Shown: positions 25,401 through 34,743, counted from the first letter of the stretch. The stretch: DNA of 64,000 nt from Brevundimonas sp. (GCA_003248965.1 QFQU01000012.1:62001-126000); one strand, 5' to 3'. Numbers and translations are program-made. Notes: generated by a model not told the origin, from the letters alone.

Positions 25401-26503
25401 GCCGTCGCGCCCTCTGCGATCAGGAAGGCGCGCACCCCGGCCGCATCCACGCCCTTGGCCACGAAGGCCCGGCCGATCCCGTGCGCCAGGATCAGGGTCA
25501 GCGCCCCGCCCTCGGCCTTCTTGTCCCCGGCCATCAGGGCCAGCAGCCGATCCGCCGCGAACGTCCCGGCCTGATCCAGCCGCGTCGGCAGGCCCGCCGC
25601 CGCGACCACCGCCTCGACCCGCGCGGCGTCCTCGGCCGAACACAGCCCCTCGGCCGCCGAATAGCGGAAGGCCATGCAGCACCCCAGCGCCACCGCCTCG
25701 CCGTGCGCCAGCGCCCCTTCGTCGAACCCGACCTCGGTCTCCACCGCATGGCCGAAGGTGTGGCCCAGGTTCAGCAGGGCGCGCCGCCCCGCCTCCTTCT
25801 CGTCCTCGCCGACCACCGCGCTCTTGATCTCGACCGAGCGGATCACCGCCCGTTCCAGCGCCGCCGGATCGCCGCGCGCGCCCGCCGCCCCCTCGTCCGC
25901 CAGCCAGTCGAAGAAGGCCGGATCGCAGATCAGCCCGTGCTTCAGCACCTCGGCCCAGCCCGACCGCACCTGGCGTTCCGGCAGGGTCGCCAACACGTCG
26001 ATATCGGCCAGCACCAGACGCGGCTGGTGGAAGGCGCCGACCAGGTTCTTGCCGCGCGGCGTGTCGATGGCCGTCTTGCCGCCGACGGAGGAATCCACCT
26101 GAGCCAGCAGGGTCGTCGGAACCTGCACGAAGTCGATCCCGCGCATGTAGAGCGCCGCCGCCAGACCGGCCAGATCGCCCACGACCCCGCCGCCCAGCGC
26201 CACGACCACGTCCTTGCGGTCCAGCCCGATCTCCAGCAGCCGGTCCAGCACCCGCTCAAGCTCGGCGAACGACTTGGACCCCTCGCCCGCCGGCACGACG
26301 ACGATCTCGGTCTTCACGCCCGCCGCCGTCAACGACGCCGTCAGGGCCGCGCCGTGGATGGCCGCCACCGTCTCGTCCGTGACGATCACCGTGCGCCCCT
26401 TCGCCAGCGGCGCGATCCGCCCGCCCGCCTGGGCCAGCAGGCCGCGTCCCACCACGACGTCATAGGCGGCGAAGGCGCCCCCGCTGACCGGAATAATCGT
26501 CAT
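25397..26503 (-). CDS. aroB: 3-dehydroquinate synthase
   Basis: 368 residues. AroB converts DAHP to 3-dehydroquinate, the second step of the shikimate pathway, using NAD+ and a divalent metal. Signatures are '[21 protein letters not shown]', '[23 protein letters not shown]', '[10 protein letters not shown]' and the metal ligands in '[13 protein letters not shown]'. It overlaps aroK by four bases upstream and the GNAT gene downstream by four, so the three are probably translated together. Confidence 0.98.
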   Translation of the reverse strand: MTIIPVSGGAFAAYDVVVGRGLLAQAGGRIAPLAKGRTVIVTDETVAAIHGAALTASLTAAGVKTEIVVVPAGEGSKSFAELERVLDRLLEIGLDRKDVVVALGGGVVGDLAGLAAALYMRGIDFVQVPTTLLAQVDSSVGGKTAIDTPRGKNLVGAFHQPRLVLADIDVLATLPERQVRSGWAEVLKHGLICDPAFFDWLADEGAAGARGDPAALERAVIRSVEIKSAVVGEDEKEAGRRALLNLGHTFGHAVETEVGFDEGALAHGEAVALGCCMAFRYSAAEGLCSAEDAARVEAVVAAAGLPTRLDQAGTFAADRLLALMAGDKKAEGGALTLILAHGIGRAFVAKGVDAAGVRAFLIAEGATA

Positions 26504-27066
26504 TGCGGGGTCTCCGTGCGTCGTCTCTGGCGCCAGTGTCGGCGCAGGTTCTTGTGAATGGCGTCGACCGCCTGGCCGTGCGAGCCTTGGCCCACATCGA
26601 CCGTCACGTCCGCCTCGCCATAGATGGGATAGCGCACCTCGGCCAAGGTCGTCAGCACCTCCAGCGGGTCCTTGCCGCGCAACAGGGGCCGGGTGTCGCG
26701 CCGCGCCACCCGTTCGGCGATCACCGCCAGATCGGCCCTCAGCCAGACGGTGTCGGCCCGTTCCTTCAGCAGCGCCCGCGTCTCGGGGTTCATCATCGCC
26801 CCGCCGCCGGTGGCCAGGACGATGGGCGGGCCTTCCAGCAGGCGTCGAATTACCCGCGCCTCCCCGGCCCGGAACTCCGCCTCGCCCAGGGCGGCGAAGA
26901 TTTCCGACACCGTCATCCCGGCCGCCTCTTCGATCTCCACGTCCCCGTCGGCGAAGGGCAGCTTCAGCCGGTTGGCCAGCCGCCGCCCCACCGACGATTT
27001 GCCCACCCCCATCAGGCCGACCAGGGCTATGGTGCGGCTGGGCGCCGGATTCGCACGCCGCCTCAT
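26500..27066 (-). CDS. aroK: Shikimate kinase
   Basis: 188 residues from the ATG at 27066; the longer in-frame extension is shadow-like. The P-loop is '[15 protein letters not shown]', the shikimate-binding region is '[14 protein letters not shown]', '[14 protein letters not shown]' is diagnostic, and the lid arginines are in 'RRDTRPLL'. It phosphorylates shikimate with ATP. The gene is divergent from xerD across a 125-base gap and overlaps aroB (ATGA). Confidence 0.97.
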   Translation of the reverse strand: MRRRANPAPSRTIALVGLMGVGKSSVGRRLANRLKLPFADGDVEIEEAAGMTVSEIFAALGEAEFRAGEARVIRRLLEGPPIVLATGGGAMMNPETRALLKERADTVWLRADLAVIAERVARRDTRPLLRGKDPLEVLTTLAEVRYPIYGEADVTVDVGQGSHGQAVDAIHKNLRRHWRQRRRTETPQ

Positions 27067-27191
27067 CCGGCGGCTCCGGCGGAACGGACGGTCGAAGGAA
27101 CGGCGAAGGCGAAGGCGCAGGCAGGCATGATCCCTGAAACCTCTACACCAAGCCAGACCGTGCGCCATCCGTCCGAAGGCAGGTTCGGTCG

Positions 27192-28036
27192 ATGACGCCC
27201 CAGATCGAGGCCTTTCTGGAGATGATGGCGGTCGAACGCGACGCCTCGCCCCACACCCTGTCGGCCTATGGCCGCGATCTGGCCGACGCCGAGACCGCCC
27301 TTTCGGACGCCGGCGGCCTGATGGGCGCGGACGCCGAGGCCGTCGAGGTCTGGTTCGCCGACCTGTCGCGGCGCGGCCTGTCCGCCGCCACCGCCGCGCG
27401 CCGCCGGTCCTCCGCGCGCCAGTTCTATCGTTTCGCCCTGGCCGAGGGCTGGCGCGCCGACGATCCCTCGCGCCGCCTCGATGCGCCCAGACAGGGCCGG
27501 TCGCTGCCCAAGGTCTTGAGCCGCGCCGAGATCGACGCCCTTCTGGCCGCTTCGGCCGCGCGCGACGCGGCGGCGGGCCTGCGCCTGGTCGCCCTGGTGG
27601 AGATGGCCTACGCCTCGGGCCTGCGGGTGTCGGAACTGCTGGGGCTGAAGGTCGAGGCCGTGCGACGCGACCCCGCCTATCTGATCGTGCGCGGCAAGGG
27701 CGGCAAGGAAAGGCTCGCCCCCCTCAATCCCGCCGCCCGCGAGGCGATCAAGGCGTGGCTGACCGCCCGCGACGCCAAACTCAAGGGCAAGGATGGCCGC
27801 AAACCCGAGGCGCCCGACAGCCCCTGGCTGTTCCCCTCCTCCGGCCGCACCGGCCACCTGACCCCGCGCCGCTTCGCCCAGTTGCTGGACGAGGCCGCGA
27901 TCACGGCCGGAATCGACCCGGCCCGCGTCAGCCCCCACGTCCTGCGCCACGCCTTCGCCACCCACCTGCTGGAAGGCGGCGCCGACCTCTGACCCAGGTC
28001 GTCCAGCAAAACCACCCCTTGGCGCGCGAGGACTGA
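27192..28036 (+). pseudogene. xerD: xerD tyrosine recombinase broken by an internal deletion near the 3' end
   Basis: The intact frame runs 27192-27992 (266 residues): N-terminal SAM-like core-binding domain, then a catalytic domain with Arg145 ('ASGLRVSELLGL'), Lys169 ('RGKGGKERL') and H249xxR252 ('HVLRHAFATHLLEGGADL'). It stops directly after GADL. The usual next segment, with the second catalytic His/Trp and the nucleophilic Tyr ('GHADIATTQIYTH' in relatives), is absent. In the +2 frame, 27989-28036 reads 'LTQVVQQNHPLARED' then TGA, which looks like the normal XerD C-terminus. The simplest reading is a deletion of about 75-80 bases with a frameshift. XerD with XerC resolves chromosome dimers at dif; this copy could not cleave DNA. 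Confidence 0.8.
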
Positions 28037-28053
28037 CGGCGCATATTCGGGCA

Positions 28054-28278
28054 ATGGCTCAAGAGTTCTACGTCAAGGCGATCTGGGACCCCGAAGCGGG
28101 GGTCTGGTGCAGCGAGTCGAATATCGTGGGGCTGGTGTTGGAAACGGCGACGCTCGGCGAGTTCGAGAACCTCGCGCGCCATTTCGCGCCCGAGCTTCTG
28201 GCGGAAAACCTCGGAATTCACGGCGCTGTGCCGGTTCGCTTTGAGGCCGCAGGCGGGTTTGATGTCATCGCCGCCTGA
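28054..28278 (+). CDS. DUF1902 protein, HicB-like antitoxin candidate
   Basis: 74 residues. 'EFYVKAIWDPEAGVWCSES' followed by 'IVGLVLETATLGEFENLARHF' is the DUF1902/HicB-like fold that binds a HicA toxin. There is no DNA-binding tail. It starts 17 bases after the old end of xerD and precedes a HicA-like reading frame, so this looks like a toxin-antitoxin pair between xerD and accA. Function is inferred from the pairing. Confidence 0.82.
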   Translation: MAQEFYVKAIWDPEAGVWCSESNIVGLVLETATLGEFENLARHFAPELLAENLGIHGAVPVRFEAAGGFDVIAA

Positions 28279-28372
28279 CATGATCTGGTGTTGTCAGAGC
28301 CGTACGCACAACAAGCGGTGCATTCTCTCATTCGTGTCGTGACGCCATCAACATTCCAGAACAACGCGTGAT

Positions 28373-28573
28373 CTGGATAGGCCCAAGGACTTCTATCCCG
28401 AACTGACCGCCCTTCTCTTCGCCGCTGGCTGGCGTCGCGTCAGCAACGCCAAAGGCAGTCACGAGAAGTGGAGACACCCGGATCAGCCGCATGGGGTCAT
28501 CGTGCCGCGCTCGAAAAGCCGACACACCGCCAACTCGGTCCTCAAACAGGCCGGTTTGCCCAAGGCCTTCTGA
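28373..28573 (+). pseudogene. HicA-like toxin remnant lacking a usable start codon
   Basis: From 28373 the frame reads 'LDRPKDFYPELTALLFAAGW', then 'KGSHEKWRHP' with the catalytic-type His, 'VIVPRSKSRHTANSVLKQAG' and 'LPKAF' before TGA. That is nearly a whole HicA double-stranded-RNA-binding-like toxin. The frame is open back to 28343 but has no ATG, GTG or TTG; only a CTG at 28373 is placed where the start should be. About 94 bases separate it from the antitoxin, whereas such pairs are usually adjacent. It is either silenced or started from CTG. Confidence 0.65.
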
Positions 28574-28662
28574 ACCCCCGCTTGCCCGGCGGCGTTGACC
28601 TCTCTAGTTTCGCCCGCCTTCCCCAAGGGCGCTTTCGCCCGTTTGCAGTCCCGGACGCCTTG

Positions 28663-29616
28663 ATGGCCACGCACTATCTCGACTTCGAAAAGCCGATCGC
28701 CGATCTGGAAGCCAAGATCGACGAGCTGTCCGCCCTGTCCGAGACCACGGGCGGTTTCGAGACCGAAATCGCCGGCCTGCGCAAGAAGGCGGCCCAGCTT
28801 CGCAAGAAGACCTATGCGGGCCTGGATCCGTGGATGAAGACCCAGGTCGCGCGTCATCCGCAGCGGCCGCACTTCGTCGACTATGTCGCGGGTCTGTTCA
28901 CCGACTGGAACGAACTGCACGGCGACCGCCAGTTCGGCGACGACCAGGCCATCTTGGGCGGTCTGGCCCGTTTCCGGGGCCGGCCGGTCGTGATCATGGG
29001 TCATGAGAAGGGCCACGACACCACCACCCGCCTGACCCACAACTTCGGCATGGCGCGCCCCGAAGGCTACCGCAAGGCCGTTCGCCTGATGGACATGGCC
29101 GAGCAGTTCGGCCTGCCGGTCCTCAGCTTCATCGACACCGCCGGGGCCTATCCGGGGCTGGGCGCCGAGGAACGCGGTCAGGCCGAGGCCATCGCCCGCT
29201 CGACCGAACGCTGCCTGACGCTGGGCGTGCCCTCCATCGCCACCATCACGGGCGAAGGCGGTTCGGGCGGCGCCATCGCCATCGCCGCCGCCAGCCGGGT
29301 GATCATGCTGGAGCATTCGATCTATTCGGTCATCTCTCCAGAGGGGGCGGCCGGCATCCTGTGGCGCGACGGCTCGCGCGGCAAGGACGCCGCCATGGCC
29401 ATGAAGATCACCGGCCCTGACCTGATGCAGCTGAAGATCGTCGATCGCCTGATCGAGGAACCCGTCGGCGGCGCCCACGCCGATCACCAGGCGGCCCTCG
29501 CCAATGTCGGCGACGTGCTGGCGGACGAGCTGAAGCGGTTCGACGGCATGACCCCGCAACAGATCCGCAAGGATCGGGCCGACCGTTTCTACGCCATCGG
29601 CGCCCTGGGCGGCTGA
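28663..29616 (+). CDS. accA: Acetyl-CoA carboxylase carboxyltransferase subunit alpha
   Basis: 317 residues from the ATG at 28663 ('MATHYLDFEKPIADLEAKI'), where family homology begins; upstream codons overlap the toxin remnant. Family marks are 'LNFGMARPEGYRKA'-type and 'DTAGAYPGLGAEERGQAEAIA' segments, 'GEGGSGGAIAI' for the oxyanion loop and 'SVISPEGAAGILWRD'. AccA with AccD transfers CO2 from carboxybiotin to acetyl-CoA, giving malonyl-CoA for FabD. accA normally sits beside xerD in this group; here the toxin-antitoxin remnant lies between them. Confidence 0.97.
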   Translation: MATHYLDFEKPIADLEAKIDELSALSETTGGFETEIAGLRKKAAQLRKKTYAGLDPWMKTQVARHPQRPHFVDYVAGLFTDWNELHGDRQFGDDQAILGGLARFRGRPVVIMGHEKGHDTTTRLTHNFGMARPEGYRKAVRLMDMAEQFGLPVLSFIDTAGAYPGLGAEERGQAEAIARSTERCLTLGVPSIATITGEGGSGGAIAIAAASRVIMLEHSIYSVISPEGAAGILWRDGSRGKDAAMAMKITGPDLMQLKIVDRLIEEPVGGAHADHQAALANVGDVLADELKRFDGMTPQQIRKDRADRFYAIGALGG

Positions 29617-29735
29617 TCGACCAACCGCGCGTTAACGACGCGTCCATCCTCGGCTGACATGCTCGATTCTCGGGATTTGCAGCAGCGGACGGTCAGCCAT
29701 GATCGGAACGGCCGGATGATCGGGCCTGATCGGAC

Positions 29736-30284
29736 ATGAACGCCGCCTCGTCTCTGCGCGAGAGCGCCGTGTTCAACTTCAACGACGCGGTGACGATGAT
29801 CGTCGATGATTCGCCGTTCTCGTTGACGCTGACCGCCAACGCCCTGGCGGGATTCGGCATCCGGCCGACCTACGCCGTCGGCGCGGGCGTCGAGGCCAAA
29901 CGCCTGCTCCAGGAGAAGACGATCGACCTCCTGGTGATCGATACCGACATGCCCGACATCGACGGCTATGAGTTGGTTCGCTGGCTGCGACGTTCCAGTC
30001 CGAACCCCAACGCCTTCACCCCGGTCATCATGACCGCCAGCCATATCCGTCGCGGTCGCGTGGCCGAGGCGCGCGATTGCGGCGCAAATTTCGTCGTCAC
30101 CAAACCGTTCAGCCCGACCCTGCTTCTGGAGCGCATCCTGTGGGTCGCGCGCGACAGCCGCCCCTTCCTGGAGGTGGGCGACTATCTGGGGCCGGACCGC
30201 CGGTTCCGGAACGAGGACTACGAGGGCGAGGAGCGTCGGGCCGACCTGATCCGTCGGCGTGCGAACGGGGAGAATGCGGCATGA
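29736..30284 (+). CDS. Single-domain response regulator with C-terminal tail
   Basis: 182 residues. The receiver spans about 18-140: acidic pair in 'TMIVDDSPF', phosphoacceptor D69 in 'LVIDTDMPDIDGYEL', switch Thr in 'VIMTAS' and Lys123 in 'VVTKPFSP'. There is no output domain; a charged tail ('YLGPDRRFRNEDYEGEERRA') follows. The stop overlaps the next start (ATGA). It may be a CheY-like or phosphorelay shuttle protein. No kinase gene is adjacent. Confidence 0.9.
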   Translation: MNAASSLRESAVFNFNDAVTMIVDDSPFSLTLTANALAGFGIRPTYAVGAGVEAKRLLQEKTIDLLVIDTDMPDIDGYELVRWLRRSSPNPNAFTPVIMTASHIRRGRVAEARDCGANFVVTKPFSPTLLLERILWVARDSRPFLEVGDYLGPDRRFRNEDYEGEERRADLIRRRANGENAA

Positions 30285-30754
30285 CCGTCATCACTCACAT
30301 GCAGCGCAAGTCACGTCTCGCCGAGATGATCGACAAACCCGGCGGCGTCAGCGTCGGGGTCGCCCTGGCCCAGGCCAAGGCCAATCTGGCCGTGCTGGAG
30401 GATCAGGCCAGGACGATCGTCGCCGACAATATCGCCGCCCTGCTGGCCGAGCCGGTTCCCGGCATGATCGAGCCGATGCGGCTGGACATGGCCTATTCCG
30501 CCTCGAGCCAGATCATCGACGCCGCCAGCCCGTTCGAGATGGACGACCTGTGCACGGCGGCCAAGGGGCTGTGCGACCTGCTGGACGCCGCGCCGCGCCA
30601 GGGCGGTTTCGACTGGCGCATCGCCACAGTCCACGCCCAGGCGATGAAGGTGCTGCTGTCCCTGCCCCCGCAAGAGGCTGCGGCGCGCTCGGCCATACTG
30701 ACCAATCTGCACGAGGTGCTGAAGCGCAAGCTGCCGGGCCAGCCTCAGGGCTGA
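30281..30754 (+). CDS. Small partner protein of the receiver, possibly CheE-like
   Basis: 157 residues from the ATG at 30281, overlapping the receiver stop. It is largely helical with a basic N-terminus ('MQRKSRLAEMIDKPGGVSVG'), no signal peptide or membrane segment. The 'KSRL...IDKPGG' opening recalls CheE, a small protein of unknown role next to CheY-type receivers in Caulobacter chemotaxis clusters; this is from memory and not checked. Coupled translation with the receiver suggests the two act together. No other che genes are in the window. Confidence 0.6.
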   Translation: MTVITHMQRKSRLAEMIDKPGGVSVGVALAQAKANLAVLEDQARTIVADNIAALLAEPVPGMIEPMRLDMAYSASSQIIDAASPFEMDDLCTAAKGLCDLLDAAPRQGGFDWRIATVHAQAMKVLLSLPPQEAAARSAILTNLHEVLKRKLPGQPQG

Positions 30755-30776
30755 CCCGGCCTTGGGGCAAGCCGTC

Positions 30777-32621
30777 TCAGGCCTGGCCCGTCTTTCCGGC
30801 TCGGGTCTGTTTCCGCCACAAGGCGGCGTACTCTCCGCCCTGTCGCGCAACGAGTTCGTGGTGCGCCCCGCGTTCGACGATCCGCCCCGCCTTCAGCACC
30901 AGGATCTGATCCGCGTCCGCCACGGTCGACAGCCGGTGCGCCACCACCAGGGTCGTGCGGCCGCTTCTGGCCTTGCGCAACGTCTTCTGGATCGCCGCCT
31001 CGGTGCGGCTGTCCAGGGCGCTGGTCGCCTCGTCCAGGATAAGGATGCAGGGATCGGCCAGCAGGGCGCGGGCGATGCCGACGCGCTGGCGCTCGCCGCC
31101 CGACAGTTTCAGCCCGCGCTCGCCGACCTTGGTCTGCATCCCGTCGGGCAGGCCCCGGATGAAGCCGGCCAGTTCCGCCGCCTCGGCCGCCGCCCAGACC
31201 TGGGCCTCGTCGGCGTCGGGGCGGGCGAAGGCGATGTTGGCAGCCAGGGTGTCGTTGAACAGGGCCACATCCTGCGGCACCAGGGCCACCGCCGCCCGCA
31301 GCGAGGCCTGGGTGACGTCGCGCGCGTCATGACCGTCGATCAGCACCCGCCCCTCCTGCGGGTCCAGCAGGCGCAGGGCCAATTTGACGATGGTGGACTT
31401 GCCCGCCCCCGACGGACCGACCAGGGCCGTCGTCGTCCCGGGCGCGGCGTAGAAGCTGACGTTCTCCAGCCCATTGGCGCGGGCGTCGTGACGGAAACCG
31501 ACATTCTCGAACGCCACCGAGGCGCCGCGCGCATCGACGGGACGCGGCAGGGCGACGGCGTGGGGCGCATCGGCGACCTGCGGCGTCTGGCGCGTCACCT
31601 TCAGCATCTCCTCCATATCGATGAAGGACTGGCGGATTTCCCGATAGGCGAAGCCCAGGATATTCAGCGGCGCATAGAGCGAAATCATGATCAGGACGGC
31701 GGCGGTCACGTCGCCCGGCCCCATACGGCCGGCCGCCGCCTCGAACCCGGCCATCACCGCCATGACGCCCAGGCCCAGGTTCATGATCAGGGCCTGCGCC
31801 CCGTTCAGCATGGCCAGCGAACTGTTGGCCTTCAGCGACGCCTGGGCGTAGTCGCCCAGCGCCTGGTCGTAGGTGCGGGCCGCCCGCGCCTCGGCCCCGA
31901 ACGACTTGACCGTCTCGTAGTTCAGTAGCGCGTCGACCGAGACGCCCGCCGCCTCGGAATCCGCGGCGTTCATGATGCGTCGATGCTCCAGCCGCCAGTT
32001 GGACATGGCGAAGGTGGCGGCGGTGTAGATGACGACCACCACCACCGCGACGGCGGCGAAACGCCAGTCGTACTTGCCGCCCAGAACGGCCGCGGCCAGC
32101 ACCAGTTCCACCCCCGTCGGCACCAGGTTGAAGGCCAGGATGCGAAGCAGGAAGTCCACCGCCCGCGATCCGCGATCCATCGTCCGCGACAGGGCGCCCG
32201 AGCGTTTGGTCTGGTGGAAGTCCAGCGACAGGCTCAGCGCATGGGCGAAGGCTTCCGCCGCCGTGGCGCGCTGGGCGGCGGCGCGGACGGGGGCGAACAC
32301 AACGTCCGACGCCAGCGGCGACAGCGCCGACAGCAGCCGCACCAGGGCCCAGCCGACTGCGAAGGCGGCGAAGCCCCAGCCCACGGCCGCCGCCGCGCCC
32401 TGCCCCGCCGCCAGTCGATTGACCGCCGCACCCAGCACCAGCGGCGCCAGCACGCCCAACCCCTTGCCCGCCAGGGTCAGGGCGACGGCCGAGATCAGCC
32501 GCAATCGTAACTGTGGCGCGCCGGAGCGTCCCACCAGCCGCGCCAAGTCCACGAGCGCCGTCAGCGTCGCCGGGCCGTCTGTCTTGTCATCCATGCTCCC
32601 GGCCTGCTGCGCCTTGACCAT
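30777..32621 (-). CDS. ABC exporter, fused permease-ATPase (Atm1/HMT-like)
   Basis: About 614 residues from the ATG at 32621; starts at 32594, 32657 or 32684 are also possible, since none has a strong ribosome site. Six transmembrane helices lie in the first ~320 residues. The ATPase has Walker A 'GPSGAGKSTIVKLAL', Q-loop 'VPQDVALFND', signature 'LSGGERQRVGIARAL' and Walker B 'ILILDEATSALDS'. The overall style matches Atm1/HMT1 exporters of glutathione-linked metal-sulfur compounds, but the substrate is not visible. It converges on the receiver/CheE-like pair with only 22 bases between them. Confidence 0.88.
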   Translation of the reverse strand: MVKAQQAGSMDDKTDGPATLTALVDLARLVGRSGAPQLRLRLISAVALTLAGKGLGVLAPLVLGAAVNRLAAGQGAAAAVGWGFAAFAVGWALVRLLSALSPLASDVVFAPVRAAAQRATAAEAFAHALSLSLDFHQTKRSGALSRTMDRGSRAVDFLLRILAFNLVPTGVELVLAAAVLGGKYDWRFAAVAVVVVVIYTAATFAMSNWRLEHRRIMNAADSEAAGVSVDALLNYETVKSFGAEARAARTYDQALGDYAQASLKANSSLAMLNGAQALIMNLGLGVMAVMAGFEAAAGRMGPGDVTAAVLIMISLYAPLNILGFAYREIRQSFIDMEEMLKVTRQTPQVADAPHAVALPRPVDARGASVAFENVGFRHDARANGLENVSFYAAPGTTTALVGPSGAGKSTIVKLALRLLDPQEGRVLIDGHDARDVTQASLRAAVALVPQDVALFNDTLAANIAFARPDADEAQVWAAAEAAELAGFIRGLPDGMQTKVGERGLKLSGGERQRVGIARALLADPCILILDEATSALDSRTEAAIQKTLRKARSGRTTLVVAHRLSTVADADQILVLKAGRIVERGAHHELVARQGGEYAALWRKQTRAGKTGQA

Positions 32622-32730
32622 CGGGTCGCGCCGGCCGCCTGAGCGCTCACCGCGCATCGCCATGATCCGCATATGGAAACCCAATGCGACCAGGGAAAGG
32701 CCACGCTGGCCGGCGGCGGGGATTAGTCGT

Positions 32731-33747
32731 TCAGTCCAGACCGACGATCGCTTCGATCAGTTCGTCCACCGCCGCCTGTTGCGTGGCCCAGGAACAGACG
32801 AACCGCACCGATCCGTCGTCAAATGGATAGCAGGCCCAGCCCAGCGCGTTCAAACGGCCATGCGCCTCGGGCGACATCCGCACGAAGACGGCGTTGGCCT
32901 CGACCGGATGGGCCAGGACGAAGGCGGAGCGCGTGGCGATACCCGCCGCCAGCCGTTGGGCCATCAGATTGGCGTGGGCCGCCCCCGCCTCCCAGTCGCC
33001 GCTTTCCAGAAGGCCCAGCATCGGCCCCGACAGAAGACGGGTCTTGGACGCCGTCTGCCCGGCCTGTTTCAGCCGATTGTCCAGCCGCCGGGCCAGGGTC
33101 TTGTCGAACAGGACGATGGCCTCGGCGCAATTGGCCCCGGCCTTGGCCCCACCGAACACCAGCACGTCCACGCCCAAGCGCGGAATGTCCTTCAGGTCAA
33201 ACCCGGCCGCCGCCGCATTGGCCAGCCGCGCCCCGTCCATATGCACCCGATAGCCCAGCGCCTTCGTCGGTTCGATCAGGTGGCGCAGCTCCTCCTCGGT
33301 ATAGACCGCGCCATACTCCGTCGCCTGGGTCAGGGACAGGGCGGCGGGCGGCTGGCGATGACCGACCTCGGCCTCGGCCAGCTGCGCCTGCAGGGCCACA
33401 GGATCGATCTTGCCGGAAAAGCCCGGCAGGCCGATCAGGCCCAGACCGTGGCCGAAGAAGCCGGGCGCCCCGGTCTCGTCGGTGCAGATGTGCGCCGCAT
33501 GGTGCGCCAGCACCGCCTCATAGGGCTGGGCCAGCATGGACAGGGCGATGGCGTTGGCGGCCGTGCCGCTGAAGACGAACCGCACCTCGGCGTCCGCATC
33601 CAGCCGCTGGCGTATCTGATCTGCGGCGCGCGCGGTGATGTCGTCCGCGCCATAGGCCCGCGCGAAGCCCTTGTTGGCGCGCACCAGCCCCTCGATGGCG
33701 CTCAGCGCCATGCCCGCCGTATTGTCGGAGCCGAAGTCGTAACGCAT
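32731..33747 (-). CDS. Low-specificity threonine aldolase
   Basis: 338 residues. PLP fold-type I enzyme cleaving L-threonine/allo-threonine to glycine and acetaldehyde. Conserved segments are 'FGSDNTAGM' at the start, 'HAAHICTDETGAPGFFGHG', 'HMDGARLANAAAAG' with the cofactor Asp and Arg, and 'VLVFGGAKAGANCAEA', where Lys is the Schiff-base residue. The start overlaps the mscS-like stop by one base (TGATG), so the two are probably co-translated. Confidence 0.92.
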   Translation of the reverse strand: MRYDFGSDNTAGMALSAIEGLVRANKGFARAYGADDITARAADQIRQRLDADAEVRFVFSGTAANAIALSMLAQPYEAVLAHHAAHICTDETGAPGFFGHGLGLIGLPGFSGKIDPVALQAQLAEAEVGHRQPPAALSLTQATEYGAVYTEEELRHLIEPTKALGYRVHMDGARLANAAAAGFDLKDIPRLGVDVLVFGGAKAGANCAEAIVLFDKTLARRLDNRLKQAGQTASKTRLLSGPMLGLLESGDWEAGAAHANLMAQRLAAGIATRSAFVLAHPVEANAVFVRMSPEAHGRLNALGWACYPFDDGSVRFVCSWATQQAAVDELIEAIVGLD

Positions 33748-34691
33748 CAGCCGGCCTCGCGCGGATCAGCGGGCGTCGTCGCGCCGATGGGGTCGTCCTT
33801 GGCGTCGTCGTAGGGCACGGCCACCTGATGCGGGAACGGGATCTCGATCCCGGCGGCGTCCAGAGCCTCCTTGCCGCCCTGCATCAGATCGGCCTGGGTC
33901 TGCCACCAGTCGCCGACCTTGACCCAGGCGTGCAGCGTCACCTCCACCGCGCTGTCCAACAGGGCCGTAACCCCGGTCCAGGGCTTGGGATCGGCCAGCA
34001 CCTTGTCATGGGCGGCGGCCACGTCGGCCAAGACTTGCCGCGCCTGATTCAGGTCGTCGCCATAGCCGACGGTGAATTTGATCTCGATACGGCGGGTCTG
34101 CTGGCCCGTCAGATTGGTCAGGGAATCGCTCAGGACCTTGGAGTTGGGAATGACGATCTTGTGGTTGTTGGCGTTCGACAACTGGGTCGTGAACAGGTCC
34201 AGCCGCTGCACCGTGCCCGACATCCCGCCGACATCCACCACGTCCCCCACGCGATAGGGCCGCAGCACCAGCAGCATGATACCCGACGCCACGTTCGACA
34301 GGGTGCCTTGCAGCGCCAGACCCACCGCCAGGGACGCCGCCCCCAGAACCGCGATGATGGATGTGGTCTGCACGCCCAGACGCTGCAACACCGCGATCAT
34401 GCCCACGATGATGACCACGACCCGCACCACCTGGACCGCGAAGCTCAGCACCGTGGGGTCGTGACGGAAGCCGCGCACCCGCGACAAGGCCCTTCGCGCA
34501 GCGCCTGACGCCCATTTCGCCGCAAACAGCGTGGCGATGAAGATCAGGATGGCGATGGTCAGGTTGACGGCGAACTCGCCCGCCAATTCGGTCAACTTGG
34601 TCAGCATCACCGCGTCCACCGCAATGGCCTTGCGGCCGGCGGCGACCGCCTGGTCCAGGGAAGCAGCGTCGAGGGGCATCGGGGAAGACAT
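33747..34691 (-). CDS. Small-conductance mechanosensitive channel, MscS family
   Basis: 314 residues. Three transmembrane segments lie in the first ~150 residues; the pore helix is Gly/Ala-rich ('VLGAASLAVGLALQGTLSNVASGIML'), followed by the MscS beta domain 'RPYRVGDVVDVGGMSGTVQRLDLF' and 'IPNSKVLSDSLTNL'. It is the length of E. coli MscS and opens under membrane tension to release solutes. It heads a two-gene unit with the threonine aldolase. Confidence 0.93.
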   Translation of the reverse strand: MSSPMPLDAASLDQAVAAGRKAIAVDAVMLTKLTELAGEFAVNLTIAILIFIATLFAAKWASGAARRALSRVRGFRHDPTVLSFAVQVVRVVVIIVGMIAVLQRLGVQTTSIIAVLGAASLAVGLALQGTLSNVASGIMLLVLRPYRVGDVVDVGGMSGTVQRLDLFTTQLSNANNHKIVIPNSKVLSDSLTNLTGQQTRRIEIKFTVGYGDDLNQARQVLADVAAAHDKVLADPKPWTGVTALLDSAVEVTLHAWVKVGDWWQTQADLMQGGKEALDAAGIEIPFPHQVAVPYDDAKDDPIGATTPADPREAG

Positions 34692-34743
34692 GGGCCGGGT
34701 CTAACGCCTGACGCGCCGATTGGAACCCCCGGCCGGGCCGATT

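Noticed and set aside
27990..28054. Idea that the toxin-antitoxin pair inserted into xerD and cut off its end
   Set aside because: The XerD-like C-terminal tail (27989-28036) lies before the DUF1902 gene, so the damage to xerD is better explained by an internal deletion.
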